Source: Microcaldota archaeon
GTDB taxonomy: Archaea; Iainarchaeota; Iainarchaeia; JAADDC01
Assembly (NCBI GenBank): GCA_027043825.1
Contig: JALUER010000014.1
Coordinates: 1 to 6,079, forward strand
Direction of reading: 5' to 3'
DNA length: 6,079 bases
A program made the position numbers and the translations under genes. Below, one piece after another: positions 1 to 5,353 of this stretch. Position 1 is the stretch's first letter. Each line of letters begins with the position of its first letter. Under the pieces are notes generated by a model that was given only the letters and a program-made list of their open reading frames with translations, searched no databases and was not told the DNA's origin.

Positions 1-171
1 TGCCACCGGATATGTTCTCCCCACGTCGTGGATGAGGTTCGTTACCTGCCCCCGGAGCAACTCCTTAGCAAGGGGCGGGTAGGAGACCTTCTTTATCTTT
101 CTCCTGTGATCCGGCCTCCTGAAGGTGGGGCTTCCCCTTCCCAGCCTCTGGACCCTTATCCTCTTACCCAT
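1..171 (-). CDS. rpl2: 50S ribosomal protein L2 (uL2), N-terminal part, cut by left window edge
   Basis: First 57 codons of uL2, the large-subunit protein that binds 23S rRNA near the peptidyl-transferase centre and helps subunit joining. The visible protein starts [20 protein letters not shown] and continues through a basic HRRK stretch to a TNLIHDVGR segment (about residues 43-51). This matches the archaeal/eukaryotic uL2 N-terminus, where the basic tail precedes the OB-fold. The rest lies outside the window. The ATG (171-169) shares one base with the TAA stop of rpl23 (TAATG), so the two are probably translationally coupled. A GGGTG Shine-Dalgarno match at 183-179, 7 nt upstream inside rpl23, supports this start. 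Position in the order L3-L4-L23-L2 is the standard archaeal S10 operon. The identification is secure although only the N-terminus is seen. Confidence 0.95.
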   Translation of the reverse strand, partial: MGKRIRVQRLGRGSPTFRRPDHRRKIKKVSYPPLAKELLRGQVTNLIHDVGRTYPVA

Positions 172-422
172 TATATCACACCCAGCTTGGCGGCGATTTC
201 GGTGGCGTCGTATCCTTCGGCCAGTTTAACATACGCCTTCTTCTTTCCGTCTGGAGTAATGAGCGTGTTAACCTTTTTCACCTTGACGTTGTAGAGCTCC
301 TCCACCTCCCTCCTGATCTGGCTCTTGGTGGCCTTCTTCTCCACGATGAAGACGATGGTGTTCTGGGTGTTTATGAGCTGGACGGCCTTCTCCGATATGA
401 GGGGATAGAGGATCACCGTCAT
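171..422 (-). CDS. rpl23: 50S ribosomal protein L23 (uL23)
   Basis: Complete 83-residue uL23, about the usual archaeal length. It binds 23S rRNA domain III at the polypeptide exit and is the docking site for SRP and other exit-tunnel factors. Family signatures are the YPLISEKAV block (residues 7-15), the strand NTIVFIV (about 21-27), [18 protein letters not shown] (about 31-48), [17 protein letters not shown] (about 51-67) and the C-terminal LGVI. Its ATG overlaps the rpl4 stop by four bases (ATGA), and a GGGTGA Shine-Dalgarno site lies at 434-429 with a 6-nt spacer, so the start is well fixed. The stop TAA shares a base with the rpl2 ATG. Nothing is unusual about the gene. Confidence 0.98.
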   Translation of the reverse strand: MTVILYPLISEKAVQLINTQNTIVFIVEKKATKSQIRREVEELYNVKVKKVNTLITPDGKKKAYVKLAEGYDATEIAAKLGVI

Positions 423-1225
423 TTCTTCTCACCCAGGTACTTTATTGCTGACAGGCTCCAAAGGGTAAGTCTTCCTATCCTTGTCCCGGGGGCAAGGAGC
501 TCCGCGTTGAGGTTCCGGACGTTCACCACATCCACGCCCGGCAGGTTCCGGGCCGCCTTCACGATGCCCCTATCCTCTCCGACGACTATGAGTACGCTCT
601 TGGGAACCTTCTTTACCCTTCCCCTCCTCTTACCCTTGCCTGCCCTTCTTCGGGTCTTTTCCATGGCCCTCTCCACGTCGGGCCAGACGCCCAGCTTCTT
701 CAGGACCTCCTTGAGCTCCTTGGTGGTCTTTACTTCCTCGATCCTGTCCTCCACGATGAGCGGGATGTGCTTCACGTGGTCAACGACGTGGCCCCTCATC
801 TTCACGAGGTCCGGGACGGCCGTGGCGGCTATGGCACTCCTGGTGGCCTTCCTCTTCTCCTTCTTGTTTATCTTCTCTCTCCAGACCTTTTCTACCTTGG
901 GGGGATGGGCCCTTGGACCCCCTACGGCCTGGGGAACGTTGGCCACCCTGCCGAAGAGGATTTCACCCCTGTCCTTCGTCCTGGGGAGTCTTGCCCTTCC
1001 CACGTTTATGGTCCTCCTCCAGACGGGGAGTCTCCTCATGCCCACGTACTCTGCCGTGTACTGCCTTCCGGCTCCCTTCATGGTGCCGTAGGGCTGTCTT
1101 CTGGCAGAGATGATGGCGAGAACGGCTCTCTTGATTAGGTCCGGTCTTATTTCCTCTTCAAATACCGGTGGTAGCTCCACATCGCCCACGACGATGCCCT
1201 CGATGGAGTAGAGCGGAGCCTTCAT
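419..1225 (-). CDS. rpl4: 50S ribosomal protein L4 (uL4)
   Basis: uL4 of the archaeal/eukaryotic type (268 residues from the chosen start), a 23S rRNA-binding protein whose extended loop reaches the exit-tunnel constriction. Diagnostic blocks are [10 protein letters not shown] (26-35), the basic tunnel-loop region ending in [20 protein letters not shown] (about 96-115), [18 protein letters not shown] (119-136), VKMRGHVVD (141-149), the basic AGKGKRRGR stretch (195-203), and [20 protein letters not shown] (229-248). I choose ATG at 1225. A GTG three codons upstream (1234) is in frame, but it sits inside rpl3 and is itself part of the GGGTG Shine-Dalgarno match (1236-1232) that serves ATG 1225 with a 6-nt spacer. 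The ATG product also begins like known archaeal uL4. The rpl3 stop is one base upstream. The 3' end overlaps rpl23 by four bases. Confidence 0.97.
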   Translation of the reverse strand: MKAPLYSIEGIVVGDVELPPVFEEEIRPDLIKRAVLAIISARRQPYGTMKGAGRQYTAEYVGMRRLPVWRRTINVGRARLPRTKDRGEILFGRVANVPQAVGGPRAHPPKVEKVWREKINKKEKRKATRSAIAATAVPDLVKMRGHVVDHVKHIPLIVEDRIEEVKTTKELKEVLKKLGVWPDVERAMEKTRRRAGKGKRRGRVKKVPKSVLIVVGEDRGIVKAARNLPGVDVVNVRNLNAELLAPGTRIGRLTLWSLSAIKYLGEKK

Positions 1226-1226
1226 G

Positions 1227-2216
1227 TTAAGCACCCTGCTTGGAGGTCAGTGAAACGTAGGTGATGCCCCCCACTACGAAGGCCTTCCTGGGAGGCCTTA
1301 TGGCCTTCCTCATACCGATGATCCTCTTTGCCGGCCCGGGAACGGAGCCCTTGACCACCACGTAGTCGGACTTCACCTCCCCGTAGTGGAGGAAGCCCCC
1401 TGCCGGGGTTATGGGCTTCTCCTCCCCGTTCCCTATGATGAATATGTACTTGTTGAACTCGGTCCTGGTGTGGAAGCCCATTTGGCCTGCCCTGGGTACG
1501 GTCCACATCACCTTGGCCGGGTGCCAGGGACCAATGGATCCCACCGCCCTCTTGGTCTTCTCCTTCTTGTGACCGAACTCGAAGACGCCAAACCTCTTCA
1601 CCACGCCCTGGAAGCCCTTCCCCTTCGTCACCGCCTTCACGTCGATCCACTCGCCCTCCTGGAAGACCTCGCCTACTCTAATCTCCTTTCCGAGTTTCTC
1701 CTTGGCGTAGTTTAACTTGTCTTCCACGCCCTTCCCGCCGATGGCTATCTCGGCAAGGTCAGGGGTCTTCTTGAGCTTGATGAGCCAGGGCTGGGTGGAG
1801 ACGAGGAGCTTCACGTCGACGACCTTCTCCAGGGGAACCATCTCCAGGGAGTGCTCCACCTTGTCTGGAACCGTTACCCTCCTCTTGAAGTGCTTGGGGA
1901 GCTTCTCGGCCCAGACCTCCGTGAGCGTTCTCCTCCTGCCCAGGTGGTCCGTCGTGTAGAACCTTATTCCGTAGACGAAAATTGGGGGTGTCTCGATGAC
2001 GGTCACGGGGGAGAAAACCTCCCGGCCGGAGGTGGGTGTCCGCTTCCGGCCATCGATGTAGTGTATGTGAGTCATGCCGGCCTTGTATCCGTAGAATCCG
2101 AGGGGCAGAACGTCGTCTACCTGGGGCCAGCGCCTGAACCTGGGCACTATCCTCTTGGCCCTCTTCCTGGGGTAGAAGGCCAGGGAACCCCGCCTCGGTG
2201 CTGTCCGCCTGGGCAT
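1227..2216 (-). CDS. rpl3: 50S ribosomal protein L3 (uL3)
   Basis: Complete 329-residue uL3 of the archaeal/eukaryotic type and first gene of the ribosomal operon. It is an early-assembling large-subunit protein whose internal extension reaches the peptidyl-transferase centre. Recognisable parts are the basic N-terminal tail with RRGSLAFYPRKRAKRIVPR (8-26), GFYGYKAGMTH (40-50), TQPWLIKLKK (141-150), AVTKGKGFQGVVKRFG (195-210), and the signature block GSIGPWHPAKVMWTVPRAGQ (226-245) followed by MGFHTRTEFN. The Trp of GPWHP (W231) aligns by context with the tryptophan finger of yeast L3. The GYKAGMTH element is the usual uL3 core. The ATG has a GGTGA Shine-Dalgarno match at 2227-2223 with a 6-nt spacer. 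The gene is transcribed away from the 2332 gene. The next gene, rpl4, starts one base after the TAA stop. Confidence 0.98.
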   Translation of the reverse strand: MPRRTAPRRGSLAFYPRKRAKRIVPRFRRWPQVDDVLPLGFYGYKAGMTHIHYIDGRKRTPTSGREVFSPVTVIETPPIFVYGIRFYTTDHLGRRRTLTEVWAEKLPKHFKRRVTVPDKVEHSLEMVPLEKVVDVKLLVSTQPWLIKLKKTPDLAEIAIGGKGVEDKLNYAKEKLGKEIRVGEVFQEGEWIDVKAVTKGKGFQGVVKRFGVFEFGHKKEKTKRAVGSIGPWHPAKVMWTVPRAGQMGFHTRTEFNKYIFIIGNGEEKPITPAGGFLHYGEVKSDYVVVKGSVPGPAKRIIGMRKAIRPPRKAFVVGGITYVSLTSKQGA

Positions 2217-2220
2217 CTTT

Positions 2221-2227
2221 CTTCACC
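2221..2227 (-). promoter_or_regulatory. Shine-Dalgarno site of rpl3 (GGTGAAG)
   Basis: Read on the minus strand, GGTGAAG lies just upstream of the rpl3 ATG at 2216. Its GGTGA part (2227-2223) is complementary to the anti-SD of archaeal 16S rRNA (tail containing TCACCTCC) and is spaced 6 nt from the ATG. Similar GGGTG or GGGTGA sites precede rpl4 (1236-1232), rpl23 (434-429) and rpl2 (183-179) with 6-7 nt spacers, so all four r-protein genes look SD-led. The identification rests on complementarity and spacing only. Confidence 0.8.
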
Positions 2228-2255
2228 GGCCGATATGGTTTTGGTAGGATAAGGG

Positions 2256-2262
2256 TTTTTAA
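2256..2262 (-). promoter_or_regulatory. Putative TATA box of the rpl3-rpl4-rpl23-rpl2 operon
   Basis: On the minus strand the AT-rich heptamer TTAAAAA stands out between G/C-rich flanks (AAGG before, CCC after) about 40 bp upstream of the rpl3 ATG. A transcript start about 25 bp downstream would fall near 2230-2236, giving a leader of about 15-20 nt that contains the GGTGAAG site. The box lies in an imperfect dyad (2251-2266, AAGG arms facing CCTT), which could be chance or an overlapping regulator site. The call is inferred from the archaeal promoter consensus; no start site is known. Confidence 0.55.
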
Positions 2263-2294
2263 CCTTGGCTTGAGTCTATCTCGAAGCGGAGAGG

Positions 2295-2303
2295 TTATAA
2301 AGG
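2295..2303 (+). promoter_or_regulatory. Putative TATA box of the 2332 membrane-protein gene
   Basis: TTATAAAGG with a purine-rich GGAGAGG just upstream (BRE-like position) matches the archaeal TATA consensus. Its centre is about 34 bp before the ATG at 2332, which puts the expected transcript start near 2322-2325 and leaves a leader under 10 nt that would just include the GGTGAT SD site. It is back to back with the rpl3 operon promoter; the two boxes are about 33 bp apart. Confidence 0.6.
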
Positions 2304-2322
2304 TTGAAGCCATTTTAACACC

Positions 2323-2328
2323 GGTGAT
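2323..2328 (+). promoter_or_regulatory. Shine-Dalgarno site GGTGAT of the 2332 gene
   Basis: GGTGAT is complementary to the archaeal 16S 3' end. It lies 3 nt before the ATG at 2332, tighter than the 6-7 nt spacers of the r-protein genes. It overlaps the 8-bp palindrome CACCGGTG (2319-2326). It fixes the start of the membrane-protein gene at 2332, against the later in-frame ATG at codon 7 (2350). Confidence 0.65.
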
Positions 2329-2331
2329 AAC

Positions 2332-2976
2332 ATGTGGGAGACGGTGGTGATGCAGGTTCAGACAGGACTGCTGCTCGGTGTATGGGCCTTCGTAGTGGCA
2401 GTCGTTGGCTACGTCGTTGCCCTCTTCGGTGAGTGGTTGACGGTGAAGATATACAGGTACTTCGGCATCAAGGACTACATGGAGGAAACGGGCTTCGAGA
2501 GGGCGGTAGTCGGCATAGAGTTCGAGACCATCCTCAAGGAGCTCATCAAGTGGTGGATCTTCCTGGCGTTCGTGGTCCAGGCTGCAGCGATACTACAGCT
2601 GTCAGTGCTGACCAAGTTCTTCTATGACCTGTACCACGCGTATACGTTGATTGCCCTGGCAATACTGTACTTCTCAGCGGGTGCCATAGTGGCCTTCTAC
2701 GTGGCAAAGAAGCTCAGGGAGGCCGGAGTAATAGGTGGCAATCTCACGGTGTACACGGTCCAGGCAGTGATCCTCTACGTGGCCTTGGTGACGGCGCTGG
2801 CAACCATAGGCTTCAAGGGAGTCTACTTCCTCAACCGCCTCGTTGAACTGGTGGTGACGGCCTTCGTCATAGCCTTTGGCCTGGCCATGGGCATCGCCTT
2901 TGGACTTGGAGGTCAGGAGACTGCCAAGAAGATACTGGACAAGCACAAGAGCACCATCGAAAAGCTCTTCAAGTGA
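2332..2976 (+). CDS. Small integral membrane protein, MscS-like conserved TM-helix family, no channel beta domain
   Basis: A 214-residue, mostly hydrophobic protein with about five membrane segments near residues 11-33, 72-92, 101-126, 138-160 and 168-192. The last one carries the Gly/Ala-rich sequence FGLAMGIAFGLGGQETAKKI (about 182-201), which resembles both the pore helix of MscS channels and the repeat of the conserved TM helix family (Pfam PF05552 from memory). MscS proteins continue after this helix into a beta domain and a cytosolic vestibule. Here only a charged tail of about 13 residues follows, ending FK, so a classical MscS channel is not encoded. It may be a minimal channel, a subunit or a membrane-tension-related protein; the function is unknown. 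It has its own TATA box and SD and faces the rpl3 operon divergently. The NOB1 gene follows after 18 bp, suggesting co-transcription. The family call is from the motif. Confidence 0.75.
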   Translation: MWETVVMQVQTGLLLGVWAFVVAVVGYVVALFGEWLTVKIYRYFGIKDYMEETGFERAVVGIEFETILKELIKWWIFLAFVVQAAAILQLSVLTKFFYDLYHAYTLIALAILYFSAGAIVAFYVAKKLREAGVIGGNLTVYTVQAVILYVALVTALATIGFKGVYFLNRLVELVVTAFVIAFGLAMGIAFGLGGQETAKKILDKHKSTIEKLFK

Positions 2977-2985
2977 CCCCACCCC

Positions 2986-2994
2986 CTTCTTTTT
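2986..2994 (+). terminator. Pyrimidine/T-rich tract, possible weak archaeal terminator
   Basis: CTTCTTTTT follows a C-rich stretch directly after the stop codon of the 2332 gene and ends at the A of the NOB1 ATG. Archaeal RNA polymerase can terminate at T-runs without a hairpin, so partial termination here is possible. The run of five Ts is short and no stem precedes it. It also occupies the place where an SD would be expected for NOB1. Weak call. Confidence 0.25.
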
Positions 2995-3456
2995 ATGTTT
3001 GTCCTCGACACCTCCGCCTTTCTCCACGGAAAGCCTCACCTCCTGAAGGGTTATACCACCTCTTCCGTCCTCAGTGAGGTGAAGAGTCTGGAGGGGGAGG
3101 CTACCCTTTGGGTGGTGGGGGAGACCGTCCAGGTAGAGGACCCGCTTCCTTACTTTATCAAGAGGGTGGAACGCTTCCTCAGGGAGGTAGGGGAGACCCG
3201 GCTCAGCGAGGCAGATGTCTCCGTCCTTGCCCTTGCCTTGCAGAAGAAACTACCCCTCCTCACCGACGACTACAACCTACAGAACGTGGCGGTTCAGATG
3301 GGCGTGGAGGTGAGGGGTGTCCTCTTCGGGGAGGTGAAGAGGGTACTCCGCTTCGAGTGGGTCTGCGAGGGTTGTGGCAGGAAGTACCGGCCAGGGACTA
3401 AGACTTGCCCTGTTTGCGGCGGGAGGGTGAGGCCTCGGCCCCTTCGAACTCGGTGA
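2995..3456 (+). CDS. nob1: NOB1-type ribosome-maturation endonuclease (PIN domain plus zinc ribbon)
   Basis: A 153-residue protein with the architecture of archaeal NOB1, the endonuclease that cuts pre-16S rRNA at its mature 3' end during small-subunit assembly. The PIN domain (about 1-112) starts FVLDTSAFLHGK and has the expected acidic residues: D5, E28 in SSVLSEVKSLE, D74 in LSEADVSVLALA, and D91/D92 in LLTDDYNLQNVA. The C-terminal zinc ribbon (about 120-145) has two CxxC knuckles, C124/C127 and C138/C141, in CEGCGRKYRPGTKTCPVCGG. Length is normal for the archaeal family and no key residue is missing. The ATG at 2995 places the PIN aspartate at the usual position. There is no SD; the upstream bases are CTTCTTTTT, so initiation must be leaderless, coupled or otherwise SD-independent. 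The last 59 bp overlap the convergent gene on the other strand. Other PIN-plus-ribbon proteins are possible but less likely. Confidence 0.92.
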   Translation: MFVLDTSAFLHGKPHLLKGYTTSSVLSEVKSLEGEATLWVVGETVQVEDPLPYFIKRVERFLREVGETRLSEADVSVLALALQKKLPLLTDDYNLQNVAVQMGVEVRGVLFGEVKRVLRFEWVCEGCGRKYRPGTKTCPVCGGRVRPRPLRTR

Positions 3457-4162
3457 AGCGACCTGCCCATTCAGACACTTTTTCCTTCAGTCTTTCCTTG
3501 AAGAGGAGCGAAATAGCCAGTAGAACGAAGAAGGCCGTCAAGATGTAAATATTGGTGGCAAGTGAAGTGATGGTGTAGGATATGGAGGGGACCACGTAGA
3601 CCTTGGGGACTGCATAGGTTACTTGAAAGCGTTTTGCCGTGCTAACGGGGCCCTCCCAAGTCACTGTAGTCTTTTCGACCTCTGTGGCCGGTGGGATCAC
3701 CGCCGTGAAGCGCCCGTTGGAGGGTATGGTGACCGTCAGGGTGTAGTTCTCTGGGAGGGTCATGAGGCCTCCCACCACTGGGAAGTAGAAGCGGTCGGAG
3801 GTGAAGGTCGTCCAGAGGAGGTCCTCCGAGACCTTTCGGGCGGCGTGGCAGGCGTAGGTCATGAGAACGGAGGGGAGTCCGTTGTACTCCTTGAGGATGA
3901 TGGTGATGTCGCTGTCCTTTACGCTGTTTCCACAGACGTGGGGGCTCATCCCCTCCACGTACTTCTTCCAGAAGAAGTAGCTGTAACCAATCTGGAGGGC
4001 CAGGTTAGAGAGGTTCTCCTCCTCGGAGGAAGGGAAGGAGTAGACCTCCGTCACATTGGCGGTTCCATCTCCATTGAACCGGGCGTCTATGAGGACGCTG
4101 GAGGGTGTGAGGGCGTGGACGAGGGGGAGGAACAGGAAGATTAGCAGCGCCCACTTCTTCAC
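3398..4162 (-). CDS. Secreted, C-terminally membrane-anchored protein of unknown function
   Basis: A 254-residue protein I do not recognise. It has a clear signal peptide (KK then a hydrophobic core, VHA at 15-17 as likely cleavage site), an extracytoplasmic beta-rich region (about 18-200), one strong membrane helix (about 204-222), and a basic cytosolic tail ending in a low-complexity SPSRRKQGKS. The start of the mature region (SSVLIDARFNGDGTANVTEVYSF) looks like exodomains that begin with a DGT.NVTE strand pair. C77 and C105 could form a disulfide. N-glycosylation sequons occur at N36, N50 and N139. The start codon is GTG (4162-4160) with no SD. TruD ends 24 bp upstream, and a TATA-like TTAAAG at 4190-4185 sits about 25 bp before the GTG, which would suit a leaderless transcript. 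The final 59 bp lie inside the 3' end of the convergent NOB1 gene. A surface or envelope role is inferred from topology only. Confidence 0.8.
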   Translation of the reverse strand: MKKWALLIFLFLPLVHALTPSSVLIDARFNGDGTANVTEVYSFPSSEEENLSNLALQIGYSYFFWKKYVEGMSPHVCGNSVKDSDITIILKEYNGLPSVLMTYACHAARKVSEDLLWTTFTSDRFYFPVVGGLMTLPENYTLTVTIPSNGRFTAVIPPATEVEKTTVTWEGPVSTAKRFQVTYAVPKVYVVPSISYTITSLATNIYILTAFFVLLAISLLFKERLKEKVSEWAGRFTEFEGAEASPSRRKQGKS

Positions 4163-4184
4163 GGAACAATTTTGTTGGGATCGT

Positions 4185-4190
4185 CTTTAA
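4185..4190 (-). promoter_or_regulatory. Possible TATA box for a leaderless transcript of the 4162 gene
   Basis: TTAAAG on the minus strand overlaps the TAA stop of truD. Its centre is about 25 bp from the GTG at 4162, the distance expected for a transcript beginning at the start codon. No SD is present near the GTG, which fits. A short inverted repeat (AACAA/TTGTT, 4165-4176) lies between box and start. Consensus-based inference only; read-through from truD is equally possible. Confidence 0.35.
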
Positions 4191-5353
4191 CCCCTTTCCC
4201 TGACCTTCCTGGCGCTGAAGACAAAGCCCACGGGTGAAGAGGGTTTCAGGAGCTCCCGCAGGAAGGAGGTAGCATAGGTCCCCTTCGGTAGGAAGAAGGA
4301 GATCACGTTGTTCTTCAGCGTTACTTCCCTCGCTGTCTCCACGATCTTCCTGCGATCCCCCTGGGCACCGAACTTCTTCCAGCGCCTGAAGGTCGAGAGG
4401 TCTACCCCCTCCTCTTGGATTACTTCCCTCTCGATCTCTCCCTTTCTCCCCTCACTGAACCTCGTGAGGTAGCCCGGTACTATGGTTTCCCCTTCCAGGA
4501 TGCCCTCCCTGACAAGGGCGGAGGCGATCCTGTTGAAGAGGTAGGACTGGTAGGCGTGGATGAAGAGGGCTATGAGGTTCTTCGGGAGGGTGAAGAGGGC
4601 CCTCCTGTAGTCCTTTCCGGCGGCAAGGGCAGAAAGGATGGCCCGCTCCTTTCTGAGGCGCTTGGGGAAGTACGACAGGGCCTCGGTGGGGTTGAAGTCC
4701 TCGGCCAGTCTCCTCCGGGCCTCCCTCGTTTCCTCGGGCTCCCAGGGGGAGGACACCGTGAGGTATACCCTGACGGCAGCTTCATAATCTTCCACCAGCA
4801 GGTATTTCCCCACCAGGTGGGAGACGAAGCGGTAGGATCCGAAGCGCTGGTGCCCGAAGTAGTTTATGAACTGGGGTGGAACCTCCTCCACTTCACATCC
4901 CCTCACCCTCACCCTGAACCAGTTCCCGAGGAGGTCCCCCCTCCTCAGCTTCTTCCTTCCATAGACGGGCGTGTGGAAGGCCACGTCCTTTATCTTCAGT
5001 TTCTTGATCTCGTCCCACTTCAGCCTCCAGAGGGATATCCACTGGGCGGTTATGGCGTACTTGTCCTTCGTCCCTGCAAAGGATATCCGGTCCCTCGAAA
5101 TGCGGAGCTCCCGGGCCACCCTCCTCAGGACGTCGTTCAGGTCCCAGTCCCTCTTCTCAAGGACCACGTAGAGGTACTCTCCCCCTCCCCTGGGCTCCTT
5201 TTCTCCCCTCCCTCCAAAGAGTTCCACCACCCTTGCCCGGCCCAGGGGACCTTCTTCCTCCACAACGAAGTCCTCTGGGTGCTCCTTTATCCTCCCGGAA
5301 CACTTCAGCTCCGTCAGGTACTCCTCCATCCCCAGCTCTCTTTCCCAACTCAC
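4187..5353 (-). CDS. truD: tRNA pseudouridine synthase TruD (TruD/Pus7 family)
   Basis: A 388-residue TruD/Pus7-family enzyme, which isomerises uridine to pseudouridine in tRNA (U13 in bacteria; archaeal and yeast members also use other RNA sites). The N-terminal GRIKEHPEDFVVEE (20-33) is typical. The catalytic motif FAGTKDKYAITAQWIS (92-107) holds the nucleophile Asp at D97. NYFGHQRFGSYR (164-175) and LFIHAYQSYLFNRIAS (263-278) are the two other family motifs, and LPKGTYATSFLREL (355-368) closes the core. The region between about 180 and 250 corresponds to the TruD-specific inserted domain. Length is slightly short for archaeal members as I recall them, but no motif is missing. The start is GTG at 5353, overlapping the upstream stop as GTGA, with no SD, so coupling is likely. 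ATG at 5329 (codon 9) is the alternative, but it lacks an SD and would drop the WERELG lead-in, which seems typical of archaeal homologues. Confidence 0.95.
   Translation of the reverse strand: MSWERELGMEEYLTELKCSGRIKEHPEDFVVEEEGPLGRARVVELFGGRGEKEPRGGGEYLYVVLEKRDWDLNDVLRRVARELRISRDRISFAGTKDKYAITAQWISLWRLKWDEIKKLKIKDVAFHTPVYGRKKLRRGDLLGNWFRVRVRGCEVEEVPPQFINYFGHQRFGSYRFVSHLVGKYLLVEDYEAAVRVYLTVSSPWEPEETREARRRLAEDFNPTEALSYFPKRLRKERAILSALAAGKDYRRALFTLPKNLIALFIHAYQSYLFNRIASALVREGILEGETIVPGYLTRFSEGRKGEIEREVIQEEGVDLSTFRRWKKFGAQGDRRKIVETAREVTLKNNVISFFLPKGTYATSFLRELLKPSSPVGFVFSARKVRERG

Noticed and set aside
507..1091. Open frame of 194 codons on the plus strand, antisense to rpl4
   Set aside because: A shadow of rpl4: Leu/Ser/Phe/Thr-rich translation with no motif. 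The opposite strand is an unmistakable uL4.
1435..1441. ATGATGA, a C-box-like motif that could mark a C/D box guide RNA
   Set aside because: No CTGA D box was seen within the next 60 bases, and the motif lies in the conserved rpl3 coding region where it is explained by codons.
1759..2313. Open frame on the minus strand overlapping rpl3 and its promoter
   Set aside because: It is a different frame of the same strand as rpl3, starts upstream of the predicted rpl3 promoter, and encodes a Pro/Arg/Gln/His-rich sequence typical of out-of-frame r-protein genes.
2319..2326. CACCGGTG palindrome as an operator
   Set aside because: An 8-bp palindrome that includes the SD core GGTG is not rare, and there is no second copy in the window. 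Kept only as a remark in the divergent promoter finding.
3623..4144. Open frame of 173 codons on the plus strand, antisense to the exoprotein gene
   Set aside because: The minus-strand product has a coherent signal peptide and membrane anchor. The plus-strand product is a Gly/Val/Glu/His-rich sequence without structure or start signals.
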